Shown piece by piece: positions 17,701 through 25,343 of a stretch of DNA of 64,000 nucleotides. The DNA comes from Streptomyces sp. NBS 14/10 (GTDB lineage Bacteria; Actinomycetota; Actinomycetes; Streptomycetales; Streptomycetaceae): assembly GCF_002224125.1 (NCBI RefSeq), contig NZ_NCSM01000007.1, positions 375,839-439,838 on the forward strand, written 5' to 3'. Position numbers and translations under genes: made by a program. The stretch's first letter is position 1. The number at the start of each line of letters is the position of its first letter. A model generated the notes under the pieces. That model ran no database searches. It had not been told where the DNA came from and saw only the letters and a list, made by a program, of their open reading frames with translations.

Positions 17701-19063
17701 GGTTTCCGTCGGTGTAGCCATAGCGGATCAGCTCCTGGTCGCCCCCGTCCCCGACCGCGCGCGCCAGTTGGAGAGAGGTGATCCGGCCGTGCTCCGTGGT
17801 GGGCTTCAGTTCGTAGCCGCCGCTGTGTGCGATCCGGACCGGTGTGCCCTCGGAGTCGTACTCGAACGTGATCCACTGGCCGCCGCGGTCCGATATCCGC
17901 TCCAGCCGCGCGATGCCGTCGCCGCCGCCTTCCGGAGCGGTGAAATGGCGGGTGCGGCCGGTCTCCGGCTCGGTGAGGGTGTAGTCGCCGTTCGCGTCAC
18001 GTTCCAGTGGCCAGCGAGGGCCCGCCTCGGGGAGCGTGGGGACGCCGGGGGCCGGGTGCGGGTAGGCCAGCAACAGGCCGTCCTCGCTGACGAAGACGGC
18101 CCCCTCCACATCGATCTCCAGCCGTTCATCGGCCGTACTGGTCCAGGACGGACCGAACCAACGCCCGGCCCCATGGCTGGAGTCGTAGGCCCGGGTGAAC
18201 ACCAGCGACAGCAAGCCCGGCAGCGCAACATCAGTCGCGCTGAGGGTGACATAACCCGTCGCGACGTCGACCGGGTCACCACAGTGGGTACGGGTCTCTT
18301 TCGACCGGCTGTTGATCCAGGGCTTGCTGACCAGCGCGCGGGCCGAGTTCGTGCCGCTGCCATTGAGCCGCGCCCCGGCGGCTGTTGCCAGGTTTCCGCC
18401 TGCCGTGCCAGGCCCGGGAATAACGCCTCGCAGGCCGGACTCACCGCTGCCCCTCGGTGCCGCTGCGCGTATGGCCTGCGCGCAGGCGGCCTCGGCTTCA
18501 CTCGCGGCCCGCGCGGCTGCCCGGGCCATCTGTGCCGCGGCTTGCCGTTCCTGCTCGGCTTGCCCGGCGTAGTTGCCGATCTGGACAGCCATCTGGCGGA
18601 TCTCAGGTGGCTGGGACTGGCTGTACTGCCCGGCGGTCGCCCCGTTCAAGTCGCGCCAGACGCCGCCTCCGGAGAACGTCATCGGCACAAGCGAGCAGAA
18701 CCGCTGCAACGCGGCCCTGTACTGGGCGTCCGCCTGCATGCCCTGGTTCAGTGCGATCCGGGACTGGATCTTGGCCTGCTCCAGTCGTTGCGCGTACGCG
18801 ACAAGGGCATCGCCACAGCCTTGGTAAGCCGGGCCCAAGCGTGCCGCCCGGGCCGGGAGTTCAGCAAGCCTGCGCAGAAACCTGGGGGCGTAGTCGCCTT
18901 GCATGCGCAGGTCGCCACTGTTGGCGGCGACCTGGCGGAGCCGGCTGGTGTGCTGTTCGGCGTGCTCGGCTTCACGCCTCAGCCGTGCCGCCAGGGCCTG
19001 AATCTGTGCGGGGTCTGCCGGGACGGGATCACCCGGCAGATCCAGGACTCTCCAGTCCTCCAT
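14768..19063 (-). CDS. RHS-repeat polymorphic toxin with EndoU nuclease C-terminus
   Basis: A 1431-residue protein. Residues 1-200 are Ala/Gln/Arg-rich helices like WXG-type/LXG export domains. Residues about 253-330 (C-G-D-P-V-D-V-A-T-G through the F-G-P-S-W region) are a DUF6531 pre-RHS domain. Residues about 390-1230 hold more than 25 YD repeats (Y-D-A-A-G-R-type). The RHS core end (G-L-H-Y-N-H-R-R-Y-Y-D-P then Y-L-T-P-D-P-L-G-L) is near 1240-1290. The last 141 residues (from 1291) form the toxin: D-H-V-V-R-G-N-I-N-G and G-G-W-H-M, followed by H-T-F-F-P-E-N-W-S at 1368, are typical of bacterial EndoU RNases. No Sec signal; export probably by the type VII apparatus given the WXG100 genes just upstream and the ATPase at 25964. 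Confidence 0.93.
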   Translation of the reverse strand: MEDWRVLDLPGDPVPADPAQIQALAARLRREAEHAEQHTSRLRQVAANSGDLRMQGDYAPRFLRRLAELPARAARLGPAYQGCGDALVAYAQRLEQAKIQSRIALNQGMQADAQYRAALQRFCSLVPMTFSGGGVWRDLNGATAGQYSQSQPPEIRQMAVQIGNYAGQAEQERQAAAQMARAAARAASEAEAACAQAIRAAAPRGSGESGLRGVIPGPGTAGGNLATAAGARLNGSGTNSARALVSKPWINSRSKETRTHCGDPVDVATGYVTLSATDVALPGLLSLVFTRAYDSSHGAGRWFGPSWTSTADERLEIDVEGAVFVSEDGLLLAYPHPAPGVPTLPEAGPRWPLERDANGDYTLTEPETGRTRHFTAPEGGGDGIARLERISDRGGQWITFEYDSEGTPVRIAHSGGYELKPTTEHGRITSLQLARAVGDGGDQELIRYGYTDGNLTEVINSSGLPLRFAYDDRRRIISWTDTNDRRFDYVHDEEDRCVAQGGEAGHVTLRIAYDGVTEQPGHHVTTVTTAEGAVSRYLINERRQVVAETDPLGHTVRTEYDRFDQVLSRTDELGHATTYEYDEAGHLTAMASPDGSRSTAAYNDLGLPITLTGPDGATWHQTYGEAGRRTSVTDPAGHTTHYAYDTLGHLSAVTDVLGHTTHIRCDEAGLPVEVTDPLGATTTYHRDASGRPVTIIDPLGATTHLTWSVEGKLTSRRAADGSQERWTYDGEGNCLTATDAVGGITTYEYTHFDLLSARTGPDGVRYTFTHDTSLRLTEVTNPQGLTWRYEYDDAGRLLAESDFDDRRVAYTYDAAGRPLTRTNPLGQTVAYEWDAAGRTIRKDVEGSATTFTYDAGGRLVSAAGPDAEVVYQRDRLGRVKAETVAGRVLTHTYDPLGRRTRRVTPTGATTTYTYDAAGNRTGLNVSGRALDSTYDAAGRETTRRIGDTLTLANTWDPLHRLTTQTLTGPSESRIQHRSYTYREDGHLTGLNDHVSGPRTFDLDRAGRVTAVHAAGWTETYAYDEAGNQTQAAWPTDHPSQDATGPRAYTGTRITRAGNIRYEHDGAGRLTLRQKIRLSKKPDTWHYTWDAEDRLTAVTTPDGTVWRYLYDPFGRRTAKQRLAADGETVAEQVDFTWDGPTLIEQTTTPDLAHRVTLTWDHQGLYLIAQTERITEATTQREIDQRFFAIVTDLVGTPTELVDETGDITWHTRSTLWGTTTWTTDSSTYTPLRFPGQYYDPETGLHYNHRRYYDPTTARYLTPDPLGLSPAPNPAIYVHNPHTWSDPLGLTPCDVDPNIPDETMDHVVRGNINGDGEFGGWHMHPNQNWPNDRFIKGDLVTNLDGSVTVRGKVGALDHEWNPTTKNSIGHTFFPENWSREKIAEAGSDLFRNGTYRHGSSQVTHTHDGVGLLGLLEKGPDGIYRPSSFFPTGK

Positions 19064-19083
19064 ATCCCTGGCCCCCGGTCAGG

Positions 19084-19380
19084 TCAGCTGCCCGCGCCCC
19101 CGGCAAGCCGGGTGTCCAGCTCCTGGTGGGACCGTACGACCTCGCTCAGATAGGCAGCCATGCCCTCCAGGCCCTGGATCATGTTCTGGGCGCCAGTGGT
19201 CCACTGCTGATAGGAATCCTGGAACTTGCCCGACGCCAGTTGAGTACGGAATTCGCTGGTCACCAACTGGTCGATCATGGTCTTGAGGGACTGGAGCTGT
19301 CCGCTCATCTCGCTCTGCCCGGTCTTCAACTGCCCGGCTGCCCGGTTCACACCGTCGTAGCCGACATTCACATCAGCCAT
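19084..19380 (-). CDS. WXG100/ESAT-6-like protein
   Basis: A 98-residue helical protein with two long amphipathic helices around a W-T-T-G turn (position about 62), a slight variant of the W-x-G hairpin. Start M-A-D-V-N-V-G-Y and helix A-A-G-Q-L-K-T-G-Q-S-E-M resemble actinobacterial WXG100 proteins, which dimerise and are exported by type VII systems, often as chaperone or co-substrate of a larger toxin. It lies between the second ESAT-6-like gene (10 nt) and the RHS toxin (20 nt), clearly one operon. Confidence 0.85.
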   Translation of the reverse strand: MADVNVGYDGVNRAAGQLKTGQSEMSGQLQSLKTMIDQLVTSEFRTQLASGKFQDSYQQWTTGAQNMIQGLEGMAAYLSEVVRSHQELDTRLAGGAGS

Positions 19381-19390
19381 CAGGGCCCCC

Positions 19391-19681
19391 TCATGTCTCC
19401 GTAGCTCGGTCAGCGAACGCCTTGTCCAAGTCGAGCGTGCCTTCCGCCAGCCCGGCGAACAACCCCGCTGCCGACCCCACCGCGGCGACCAACTCGGCAC
19501 GGGTCACGGTGGCGGCCTGCACGAATTCCCTCAGCGCCGCCCCGACCGCCTCCGAACCCACCACCCCCGTGGCACCCTCCAGGGGGCGCGACAGCGAGAG
19601 CCGCATATCGGAGCCCATGCGGGTCAACTCCCGTGCGACCAGCTCGGCTTCCTGCGGATCGCAGGCGAAATTCCCAGCCAT
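19391..19681 (-). CDS. ESAT-6-like small helical protein
   Basis: A 96-residue all-helical protein starting M-A-G-N-F-A-C-D-P and rich in Ala/Glu/Leu, with the size and helix-turn-helix pattern of ESAT-6 superfamily proteins but no W-x-G. It is the first gene of the toxin operon and probably pairs with the WXG100 protein encoded 10 nt downstream. Its promoter region is shared with the divergent kinase 1. A broken relative lies at 23938-24070 in the same position relative to kinase 3, showing that this divergent gene pair was duplicated. Confidence 0.8.
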   Translation of the reverse strand: MAGNFACDPQEAELVARELTRMGSDMRLSLSRPLEGATGVVGSEAVGAALREFVQAATVTRAELVAAVGSAAGLFAGLAEGTLDLDKAFADRATET

Positions 19682-19707
19682 CGGCTCGTGACCTCCCCCG
19701 TGAGATC

Positions 19708-19765
19708 TCTACGTGATGGCAACACTGGATAACCTGCTGTAAGGCTAGCGCGCGCGGCGCCGGCC
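19708..19765 (+). promoter_or_regulatory. Kinase 1 promoter and leader hairpin
   Basis: Candidate -35 TCTACG (19708-19713) and -10 TAACCT (19730-19735) with a 16-bp spacer, followed by an imperfect hairpin (19743-19750 with 19758-19765, 7-nt loop, one mismatch and one G-T pair). The same arrangement precedes kinases 2 and 3. AGGAG and a GTG start follow. Confidence 0.5.
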
Positions 19766-19793
19766 GGTGGGCGATTGCGTGAGGAGCACGGTT

Positions 19794-21545
19794 GTGGGGA
19801 CGGATTCCCAGGGGGCCGGGCGGCTGGTGGCCGGCCGGTATCGGCTGGCAGGCGTGCTGGGCCAGGGTGGGATGGGGGTGGTCTGGAGGGCTACCGACGA
19901 GTTGATCGGACGGGCCGCGGCAGTCAAGGAGTTGCGTACTCCGCCGGGGCTGTCGGCCGAGGAGCGGTCGAAGTTCGGTGAACGGGCCTTGCGCGAGGCC
20001 CGTACGGCGGGTCGGCTCAACCATCCCGGTGTCGTGGCGATCTACGATCTCGTGCCGGCGACACCCGAGGACGATGCCGCCTACATCGTCATGGAACTGC
20101 TGGAGGGGCCCTCGCTGGCGGAGCTCCTGGAGTGGTACAGGGCCCTGCCGCAGGAGCGAGTGGTCCATATAGCCGGGCAGTTGCTGGCCGCTTTGGACGC
20201 CGCGCATTCGATCGGACTCGTCCACCGGGACATCAAGCCCAGCAATGTCATGGTGCTGCCCGGCGACCACGTCAAGCTTGTGGACTTCGGCATCGCCCAC
20301 GCCGTGGACGACACCCGCCTGACCCGCGACGGCGTCGTCGGCTCGACCGGCTATATGGCGCCGGAGCTGTTCCAGGGCGCTGACCCTTCTCCCGCGACGG
20401 ATCTGTGGTCGCTGGGCGCGACCTTGTTCCACGCCGTCGAGGGACGCGATCCATTCGCCCGCCAGACCCCGGCCGCCACCCTGCAGGCCATCCTCAACGA
20501 CGACCTGCCACCGCTGAACTGCCAACCTCCACTCTCCACACTGATCACCGGCCTCCTCACCCGCGCCACCACCGACCGGATGACCAGCGAACAAGCCGGC
20601 GCCCTGCTCCCATCCACCACCGCAGCCACCACCACACCGCCCGCGGCAGAACCACCCCGCCCAGACCAGGCAACGAGCGACAGCCCCACCACCGCGCCAC
20701 CGCACATGGCGCCGCACATGCCGCCGCACACGCCGTCAGCTCCGCCCGCACACTCCCCCCAGGCCACCTTCGCGAGCCACCCCACCGTCATCGGACAGCA
20801 CGCCCAGGTCCACTACTCGCCCGGCCCCATGCCGTACGCTCCACCGGCCCATCCCCCCGCCCCCGCACCCGGCGCGAAGAGGGAAACAGCCATGTGGATC
20901 GCCCTTGCGGCGGTGATGGTGATTCTCCTGGGAAGCGGAGCCTTCTTCCTCCTCAGGGACGACTCCAGTAAGGACGAGTCCAGTAAGGGCGCAGACTCTC
21001 AAGCACAGGGGGAAAAGACAGCGCAGCCGGGAAAAACCACGCCCCAGGGAGACTTGGGGGATTCGGGAGGCTCGGGAGATTCAGGGGGCTCAAGGGGCTC
21101 AGGGGGTTTGGTCACCGGTGAAAAGACATGGCCCAATCTGAGCCGGAACCACGTCACCACCACGATCAACTACCCCATGACGCCTCCCGCCGGTGGCAAC
21201 CACGACCCCGCCTGGCAGAACTGCAACGGTGACGTCTACGACAGCCAGATACGCGACGAGAACGCCGTGCACGCCCTGGAGCACGGCGCCGTCTGGGTCA
21301 CGTACAACGACAAGGCCGCCGGCGCGGACGTCACGGCGTTGGAGGCCAAGGTGGCCAAGACGCCGTACACGCTGATGAGCCCCTACAAGGACCAGTCGTC
21401 ACCGATCACGCTGACGGCCTGGGGACACCAACTCGACGTCCAGAACGCGTCCGACGCGCGGGTCAGCGCGTTCCTCGACAAGTACGTCCAAGGCGCACAG
21501 ACCCCCGAGCCAGGGGCTTCCTGCACCGGAGGCGTGTCCTCGTAA
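19794..21545 (+). CDS. Membrane Ser/Thr protein kinase 1 with external DUF3105 domain
   Basis: A 583-residue Hanks-type kinase. The Gly-rich loop is G-Q-G-G-M-G-V-V (23-30), Lys45 the ATP lysine, H-R-D at 144-146 and D-F-G-I-A the metal loop; all catalytic residues are present. A Pro/Thr-rich linker (about 280-360) leads to one membrane span (368-388). The outside part ends in a DUF3105 domain (P-P-A-G-G-N-H-D-P-A-W, A-V-H-A-L-E-H-G-A-V-W). I chose the GTG at 19794 because AGGAG sits 8 nt upstream in all three paralogues. It is divergent from the toxin operon and probably regulates the type VII system through the FHA domain of the ATPase. Confidence 0.9.
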   Translation: MGTDSQGAGRLVAGRYRLAGVLGQGGMGVVWRATDELIGRAAAVKELRTPPGLSAEERSKFGERALREARTAGRLNHPGVVAIYDLVPATPEDDAAYIVMELLEGPSLAELLEWYRALPQERVVHIAGQLLAALDAAHSIGLVHRDIKPSNVMVLPGDHVKLVDFGIAHAVDDTRLTRDGVVGSTGYMAPELFQGADPSPATDLWSLGATLFHAVEGRDPFARQTPAATLQAILNDDLPPLNCQPPLSTLITGLLTRATTDRMTSEQAGALLPSTTAATTTPPAAEPPRPDQATSDSPTTAPPHMAPHMPPHTPSAPPAHSPQATFASHPTVIGQHAQVHYSPGPMPYAPPAHPPAPAPGAKRETAMWIALAAVMVILLGSGAFFLLRDDSSKDESSKGADSQAQGEKTAQPGKTTPQGDLGDSGGSGDSGGSRGSGGLVTGEKTWPNLSRNHVTTTINYPMTPPAGGNHDPAWQNCNGDVYDSQIRDENAVHALEHGAVWVTYNDKAAGADVTALEAKVAKTPYTLMSPYKDQSSPITLTAWGHQLDVQNASDARVSAFLDKYVQGAQTPEPGASCTGGVSS

Positions 21546-21573
21546 CCACTGCACCACCGCCGCAACCAGGACC

Positions 21574-21631
21574 TTTACTTCATGGCATCGCTGGCTAACC
21601 TGCTGTAAGGCCGGCGTACGGGGCGCCGGCC
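21574..21631 (+). promoter_or_regulatory. Kinase 2 promoter and leader hairpin
   Basis: Candidate -35 TTTACT (21574-21579), 16-bp spacer, -10 TAACCT (21596-21601), then a perfect 8-bp hairpin (GGCCGGCG 21609-21616 with 21624-21631, loop TACGGGG) that would start at about +1 of the transcript. The GTG start is at 21660. Confidence 0.5.
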
Positions 21632-21659
21632 GGTGAGCGATTCCGTGAGGAGCGCGGTT

Positions 21660-23174
21660 GTGGGGACGGATTCCCAGGGGGCCGGGCGGCTGGTCGCAGG
21701 ACGGTATCGCCTGATAAGCGTGCTGGGTCGGGGTGCGACGGGGGTGGTGTGGAGGGCGACCGATGAGCTGATCGGGCGTTCGGTCGCGGTCAAGGAATTA
21801 CGCCTTCCGCCAGGGCTGTCGGAGCGGGAGCGGTCGCTGTTCGCTGAGCGGGCCCTGCGCGAGGCCCGTACGGCGGGTCGGCTCAACCATCCCGGTGTCG
21901 TGGCGATCTACGATCTCGTGCCGGCGACACCCGAGGACGACGCCGTCTACATCGTCATGGAGTTGGTGGAGGCGCCCTCGCTGGCGGATCTCCTGGAGCG
22001 GAACGGAGCCCTGGCCGAAGAGAGAGTGGTCGGCATGGCCGGGCAGTTGCTCGGCGCGTTGGATGCCGCGCACTCGATCGGGCTCGTGCACCGGGACGTC
22101 AAACCCAGCAACATCATGGTGCTGCCCGGCGACGAGGTGAAACTCGTGGACTTCGGCATCGCCCGCGCCATGGACGACACCCGCCTGACCCACCACGGCA
22201 TCGCGGGCTCGACCGGCTATATGGCCCCGGAACTGTTCCAAGGCGCTGATCCTTCTCCCGCGACGGATCTGTGGTCGCTGGGCGCGACCTTGTTCCACGC
22301 CGCCGAGGGACGCGATCCATTCGCCCGCCAGACCCCAGCCGCCACCCTGCACGCGATCCTCCACGACGACCTGCCGCCGCTGAACTGCCGGCCGCCACTC
22401 TCGGCACTGATCACCGGACTCCTCACCCGCGACAGCACCAACCGGATGACCAGCGAAAAAGCCAGCACCCTGCTCCCGTCCATCACCATCGCTGCCACTA
22501 CCGCATCGCCTACACCAGAACCAGCGCGCCCCGGCCAGGCGAGAAGTGAGAACCACCCCACCACTGCCGGACCTACGACCACACCGCCGCCGCACACGCA
22601 GTCAGCTCCGCCGACGCACTCCTCCCAGGCCACCTGGGAGGGCTATCCCACCACCATCAGACAGCACACCGACGATATGTCGCCCGGCCCCATGCCGGAC
22701 TCCCCACCGGCCGACCCCCTGATCCCCACCGTTGCGAAGAGGAAAAGGGCCATGTGGATCTCCCTTGCAGTGGTGGTGGTGATTCTTCTGGGAGGTGGAG
22801 CCTTCTTCCTCCTCCGCGACTCCAATGATGACGCAGAGCGTAAAGCACAGGCGAAAGAGGTCACATTGAAATTCCTCCGGGCCTACGCTCTGAAGGATTT
22901 TGATACCGCATGTCGATTCGTGGTTCCTCATGCGAGGATCGACGGCGAGTATATGTTTCCTCAATGCGAAGACGAAGAGGCCCGCAAGGCAAGTGAAGCA
23001 GAGAAAGTCTCCGACGAGTCACGAGCTGCCATTCAGCACATAGAGGTCAAGTCCGTCGAGCTGGACCACTCAAAAGCCCGTGTCCTCGCTGGTTTCGAAC
23101 AGTACATGGAGTGGCGGTTGAGGCGGAGCGGAGACAGTTGGCTCATTGAGGGGGTGGGATCCCGAACCGGCTGA
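21660..23174 (+). CDS. Membrane Ser/Thr protein kinase 2
   Basis: A 504-residue Hanks-type kinase very close to kinase 1 in the catalytic part: Gly-rich loop G-R-G-A-T-G-V-V, ATP lysine in V-A-V-K-E-L, H-R-D-V-K-P-S-N and D-F-G-I-A. After a Pro/Thr-rich linker and one membrane span (about 366-387) comes an external domain of about 110 residues (F-L-R-A-Y-A-L-K-D-F-D-T-A-C through R-R-S-G-D-S-W-L-I-E-G) resembling the NTF2-like DUF4878 family, unlike the DUF3105 of kinase 1. Codon 47 is TTA (21798-21800), so translation may need bldA. Start by GTG after AGGAG. Confidence 0.9.
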   Translation: MGTDSQGAGRLVAGRYRLISVLGRGATGVVWRATDELIGRSVAVKELRLPPGLSERERSLFAERALREARTAGRLNHPGVVAIYDLVPATPEDDAVYIVMELVEAPSLADLLERNGALAEERVVGMAGQLLGALDAAHSIGLVHRDVKPSNIMVLPGDEVKLVDFGIARAMDDTRLTHHGIAGSTGYMAPELFQGADPSPATDLWSLGATLFHAAEGRDPFARQTPAATLHAILHDDLPPLNCRPPLSALITGLLTRDSTNRMTSEKASTLLPSITIAATTASPTPEPARPGQARSENHPTTAGPTTTPPPHTQSAPPTHSSQATWEGYPTTIRQHTDDMSPGPMPDSPPADPLIPTVAKRKRAMWISLAVVVVILLGGGAFFLLRDSNDDAERKAQAKEVTLKFLRAYALKDFDTACRFVVPHARIDGEYMFPQCEDEEARKASEAEKVSDESRAAIQHIEVKSVELDHSKARVLAGFEQYMEWRLRRSGDSWLIEGVGSRTG

Positions 23175-23177
23175 TGG

Positions 23178-23203
23178 GGCGCCTCACGCGCCCGTCAGGC
23201 GCC
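23178..23203 (+). terminator. Possible terminator after kinase 2
   Basis: A 7-bp inverted repeat (GGCGCCT 23178-23184 with 23197-23203, 12-nt loop) beginning 3 nt after the kinase 2 stop. No T tract. A degenerate version follows the kinase 3 stop. Confidence 0.4.
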
Positions 23204-23216
23204 GACGTCGGGGCGG

Positions 23217-23254
23217 GGCGGTGTTTTGTCGGTGCCCTCGAGCTCGATCCTCAG
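23217..23254. repeat. 38-nt scrap of the FHA-ATPase gene
   Basis: This stretch matches 26088-26125, inside the FHA-FtsK ATPase gene, at 36 of 38 positions by eye. It lies between kinase 2 and the decayed vapC, so it marks a recombination joint from a former copy of the ATPase gene. Confidence 0.7.
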
Positions 23255-23507
23255 TCTGCTATCCCGGATGACACAACCCATCTGGTTGGCTGCCCCGTCA
23301 CGGCGGCGATCGTGTCGTAGTCGCCGTCGTAGTGCAGGACGAGCGCTCCGCGTCGGACTTCGACCGGGTACTGTGCAACGCCTCGAGCTCGACCGCGCCG
23401 CACACGGCAAGCAGACCCGCATTGTGCAGCGGATCGATCACCGCACGAACGGCCGACTGCGGATAGCGGGCAAGTGCGGACTTGTCGATGAGGTAGCGAT
23501 CGGTCAT
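23251..23507 (-). pseudogene. Decayed vapC (copy of vapC 2)
   Basis: The first 52 residues (M-T-D-R-Y-L-I-D-K-S-A-L-A-R-Y-P) match vapC 2 closely, then about 60 codons are missing and the frame shifts; the remaining 3' end (L-H-Y-D-G-D-Y-D-T-I-A-A-V-T-G-Q-P) is present in another frame up to a TGA at 23251. Catalytic acidic residues are lost, so the product is not a working PIN nuclease. The start still overlaps the intact vapB copy by ATGA. Confidence 0.85.
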
Positions 23508-23719
23508 GCGACCTGGTGCGGATCAGCCGGAGCCTCGACGGGACCCGTCAGGTCCGGCAGGCCGCCTTCGGCAATCCAGTTCAGGAACGATGCACGCTTG
23601 CGGCACTTGATCGCGTCTTCCAGCGCGGCATTCACCGTATCGACCTTGGTCGTGGTGCCAAAGATCTTCGCGGCATCGGCAAGCATCTCGTCGTCGACAT
23701 CAATGACGGTCCGCGCCAT
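23504..23719 (-). CDS. vapB: VapB-type antitoxin 3 (orphan)
   Basis: A 71-residue intact copy of antitoxin 2 (M-A-R-T-V-I-D-V-D-D-E-M-L start, F-G-T-T-T-K-V-D-T-V-N-A-A-L helix), with the same GAGGAGGACTC ribosome-binding region. Its toxin partner is broken (23251-23507). It could still neutralise VapC 2, acting as an extra antitoxin, or bind the vapBC 2 operator; this is inference. The upstream sequence no longer resembles that of vapB 2. Confidence 0.85.
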   Translation of the reverse strand: MARTVIDVDDEMLADAAKIFGTTTKVDTVNAALEDAIKCRKRASFLNWIAEGGLPDLTGPVEAPADPHQVA

Positions 23720-23937
23720 GAGTCCTCCTCCGGGCCGAAACTCCCGCACACCCGGTATTTTGCGCCCCGCACGCCACTGTTCCGCCCCTCACACAAGCAC
23801 CAGACCGGCCACCTGCGGCCCACCGGGGCCACGTGCGAGCCACCTGAGGGCACCACGTGACCGGACGGGATGAGGGAGGGAAGCAGTATGAAGCCCCAGG
23901 ACATGCTGCGAAGCCTTGCGAGATCCTGGACGGTCCG

Positions 23938-24070
23938 AGGATGTCGGCAAATGCCTTGTCCAGGTCGAGCGCGCCTTCCGCCAGCCCGGCGAACAACCCT
24001 GCTGCCGAGCGCGGGTCAACTCCCGTGCGACCCCGGCTTTCTGCGGATCGCAGTCGCATTTCTCGGCCAT
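23938..24070 (-). pseudogene. Remnant of the ESAT-6-like gene
   Basis: Starts at an ATG at 24070 with M-A-E-K-C-D-C-D-P-Q-K-A-G-V-A-R-E-L-T-R, matching the intact gene at 19391-19681, then about 120 nt are missing and the rest (A-A-G-L-F-A-G-L-A-E-G-A-L-D-L-D-K-A-F-A-D) appears in a different frame. It sits divergent from kinase 3 just as the intact gene sits divergent from kinase 1. The WXG100 and RHS genes are gone from this copy. Confidence 0.85.
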
Positions 24071-24096
24071 CGGCTCGTGACCTCCCCCGTGAGATC

Positions 24097-24154
24097 TTCA
24101 CTTAATGGCACCGCTGGCTAACCTACTGTAAGGCTGGCGTGCGGGGCGCCAGCC
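24097..24154 (+). promoter_or_regulatory. Kinase 3 promoter and leader hairpin
   Basis: Candidate -35 TTCACT (24097-24102), 16-bp spacer, -10 TAACCT (24119-24124), then a perfect 8-bp hairpin (GGCTGGCG 24132-24139 with 24147-24154, loop TGCGGGG). Compared with kinase 2, one C-G pair has become T-A on both arms, a compensatory change. Confidence 0.5.
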
Positions 24155-24182
24155 GGTGGGCGATTCCGACAGGAGCGCGGTT

Positions 24183-25343
24183 GTGGAGACGGGTTCTCAG
24201 GAGGCACAACGGCTGATAGCCGGGCGGTACCGACTGGCAGGGGTGCTGGGTCGGGGTGCGATGGGGGTGGTTTGGAGGGGGCACGACGAGTTGATCGGGC
24301 GTTCGGTCGCGGTCAAGGAATTACGCCTTCCGCCGGGGCTGTCGGAGCGGGAGCGGTCGCTGTTCGCTGAGCGGGCCTTGCGTGAGGCCCGTACGGCGGG
24401 TCGGCTCAACCATCCGGGTGTCGTGGCGATCTACGATCTCCTGCCGGCGACACCCGAGGACGACGCCGTCTACATCGTCATGGAACTGGTGGAGGCACCC
24501 TCGCTGGCGGAACTCCTGGAACGGAACGGAGCCCTGGCCGAAGAGACAGTGGCCCGTATGGCCGGGCAGTTGCTCGGCGCCCTGGACGCCGCGCACTCGA
24601 TCGGGCTGGTCCACCGGGACATCAAACCCAGCAACATCATGGTGCTACCCGGCGACGAGGTGAAACTCGTCGACTTCGGCATCGCCCACGCCATGGACGA
24701 CACCCGCCTCACCCACTACGGCGTCGCCGGCTCGACCGGCTATATGGCCCCGGAACTGTTCCAGGGCGCCGATCCCACGCCTGCGGCGGATCTATGGTCG
24801 CTGGGCGCCACCTTGTTCCACGCCGTCGAGGGAAGTGATCCGTTCGCCCGCCAGACCCCAGCCGCCACCCTGCACGCGATCCTCCACGACGACCTGCCGC
24901 CGCTGAACTGCCATCCTCCGCTCTCCACACTCATCACCGGACTTCTCGCCCGCGCCGCCGCCGGCCGGATGACCAGCGAGGAAGCCAGCGCCCTGGTCCC
25001 TTCCACCACCACCGCACTACCCACAGCAGAGCCCGACCGCCCCGGCCAGGCGACGAGTGAGAACCACGCCACCACTGCCAGACCGACGACCCCACCACCA
25101 CGCACGCCGCCAGCTCCGCCGACACACTCATCCCAGGCCACCTGGGAGGGCCACCCCACCACCATCAGACAGCACACCAACGCTCTGCCGCCCGACCCCC
25201 TGCCGGACTCCCCACCGGCCGACCCCCCGCCCCCCCACACCCGGCCCAAAGAGACGAAAGGCCACGTGGATCGCGCTTGTAGTGGTGGTGATGATTCTTC
25301 TGGGAGGGGGAGCCTTCTTCCTCCTCAGCGACGACTCCGTTGA
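24183..25343 (+). CDS. Ser/Thr protein kinase 3 (frameshifted before its membrane span)
   Basis: The kinase domain is complete and close to kinase 2: G-R-G-A-M-G-V-V loop, V-A-V-K-E-L, H-R-D-I-K-P-S-N, D-F-G-I-A. Codon 47 is TTA (24321-24323). The Pro-rich linker then meets a run of seven Cs (25230-25236); with one C fewer the frame would continue into a membrane span and the same external domain as kinase 2 (25237-25689). As read, the protein ends at 25343 after about 35 out-of-frame residues and would be soluble. This is a disrupted gene, a contingency frameshift, or a sequencing error in the C run. GTG start after AGGAG. Confidence 0.75.
   Translation: METGSQEAQRLIAGRYRLAGVLGRGAMGVVWRGHDELIGRSVAVKELRLPPGLSERERSLFAERALREARTAGRLNHPGVVAIYDLLPATPEDDAVYIVMELVEAPSLAELLERNGALAEETVARMAGQLLGALDAAHSIGLVHRDIKPSNIMVLPGDEVKLVDFGIAHAMDDTRLTHYGVAGSTGYMAPELFQGADPTPAADLWSLGATLFHAVEGSDPFARQTPAATLHAILHDDLPPLNCHPPLSTLITGLLARAAAGRMTSEEASALVPSTTTALPTAEPDRPGQATSENHATTARPTTPPPRTPPAPPTHSSQATWEGHPTTIRQHTNALPPDPLPDSPPADPPPPHTRPKETKGHVDRACSGGDDSSGRGSLLPPQRRLR

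Noticed and set aside
23789..24070. 93-residue open frame on the minus strand as a new small gene
   Set aside because: Only the first 20 residues match the ESAT-6-like protein; the rest is out of frame, so it is a pseudogene fragment.
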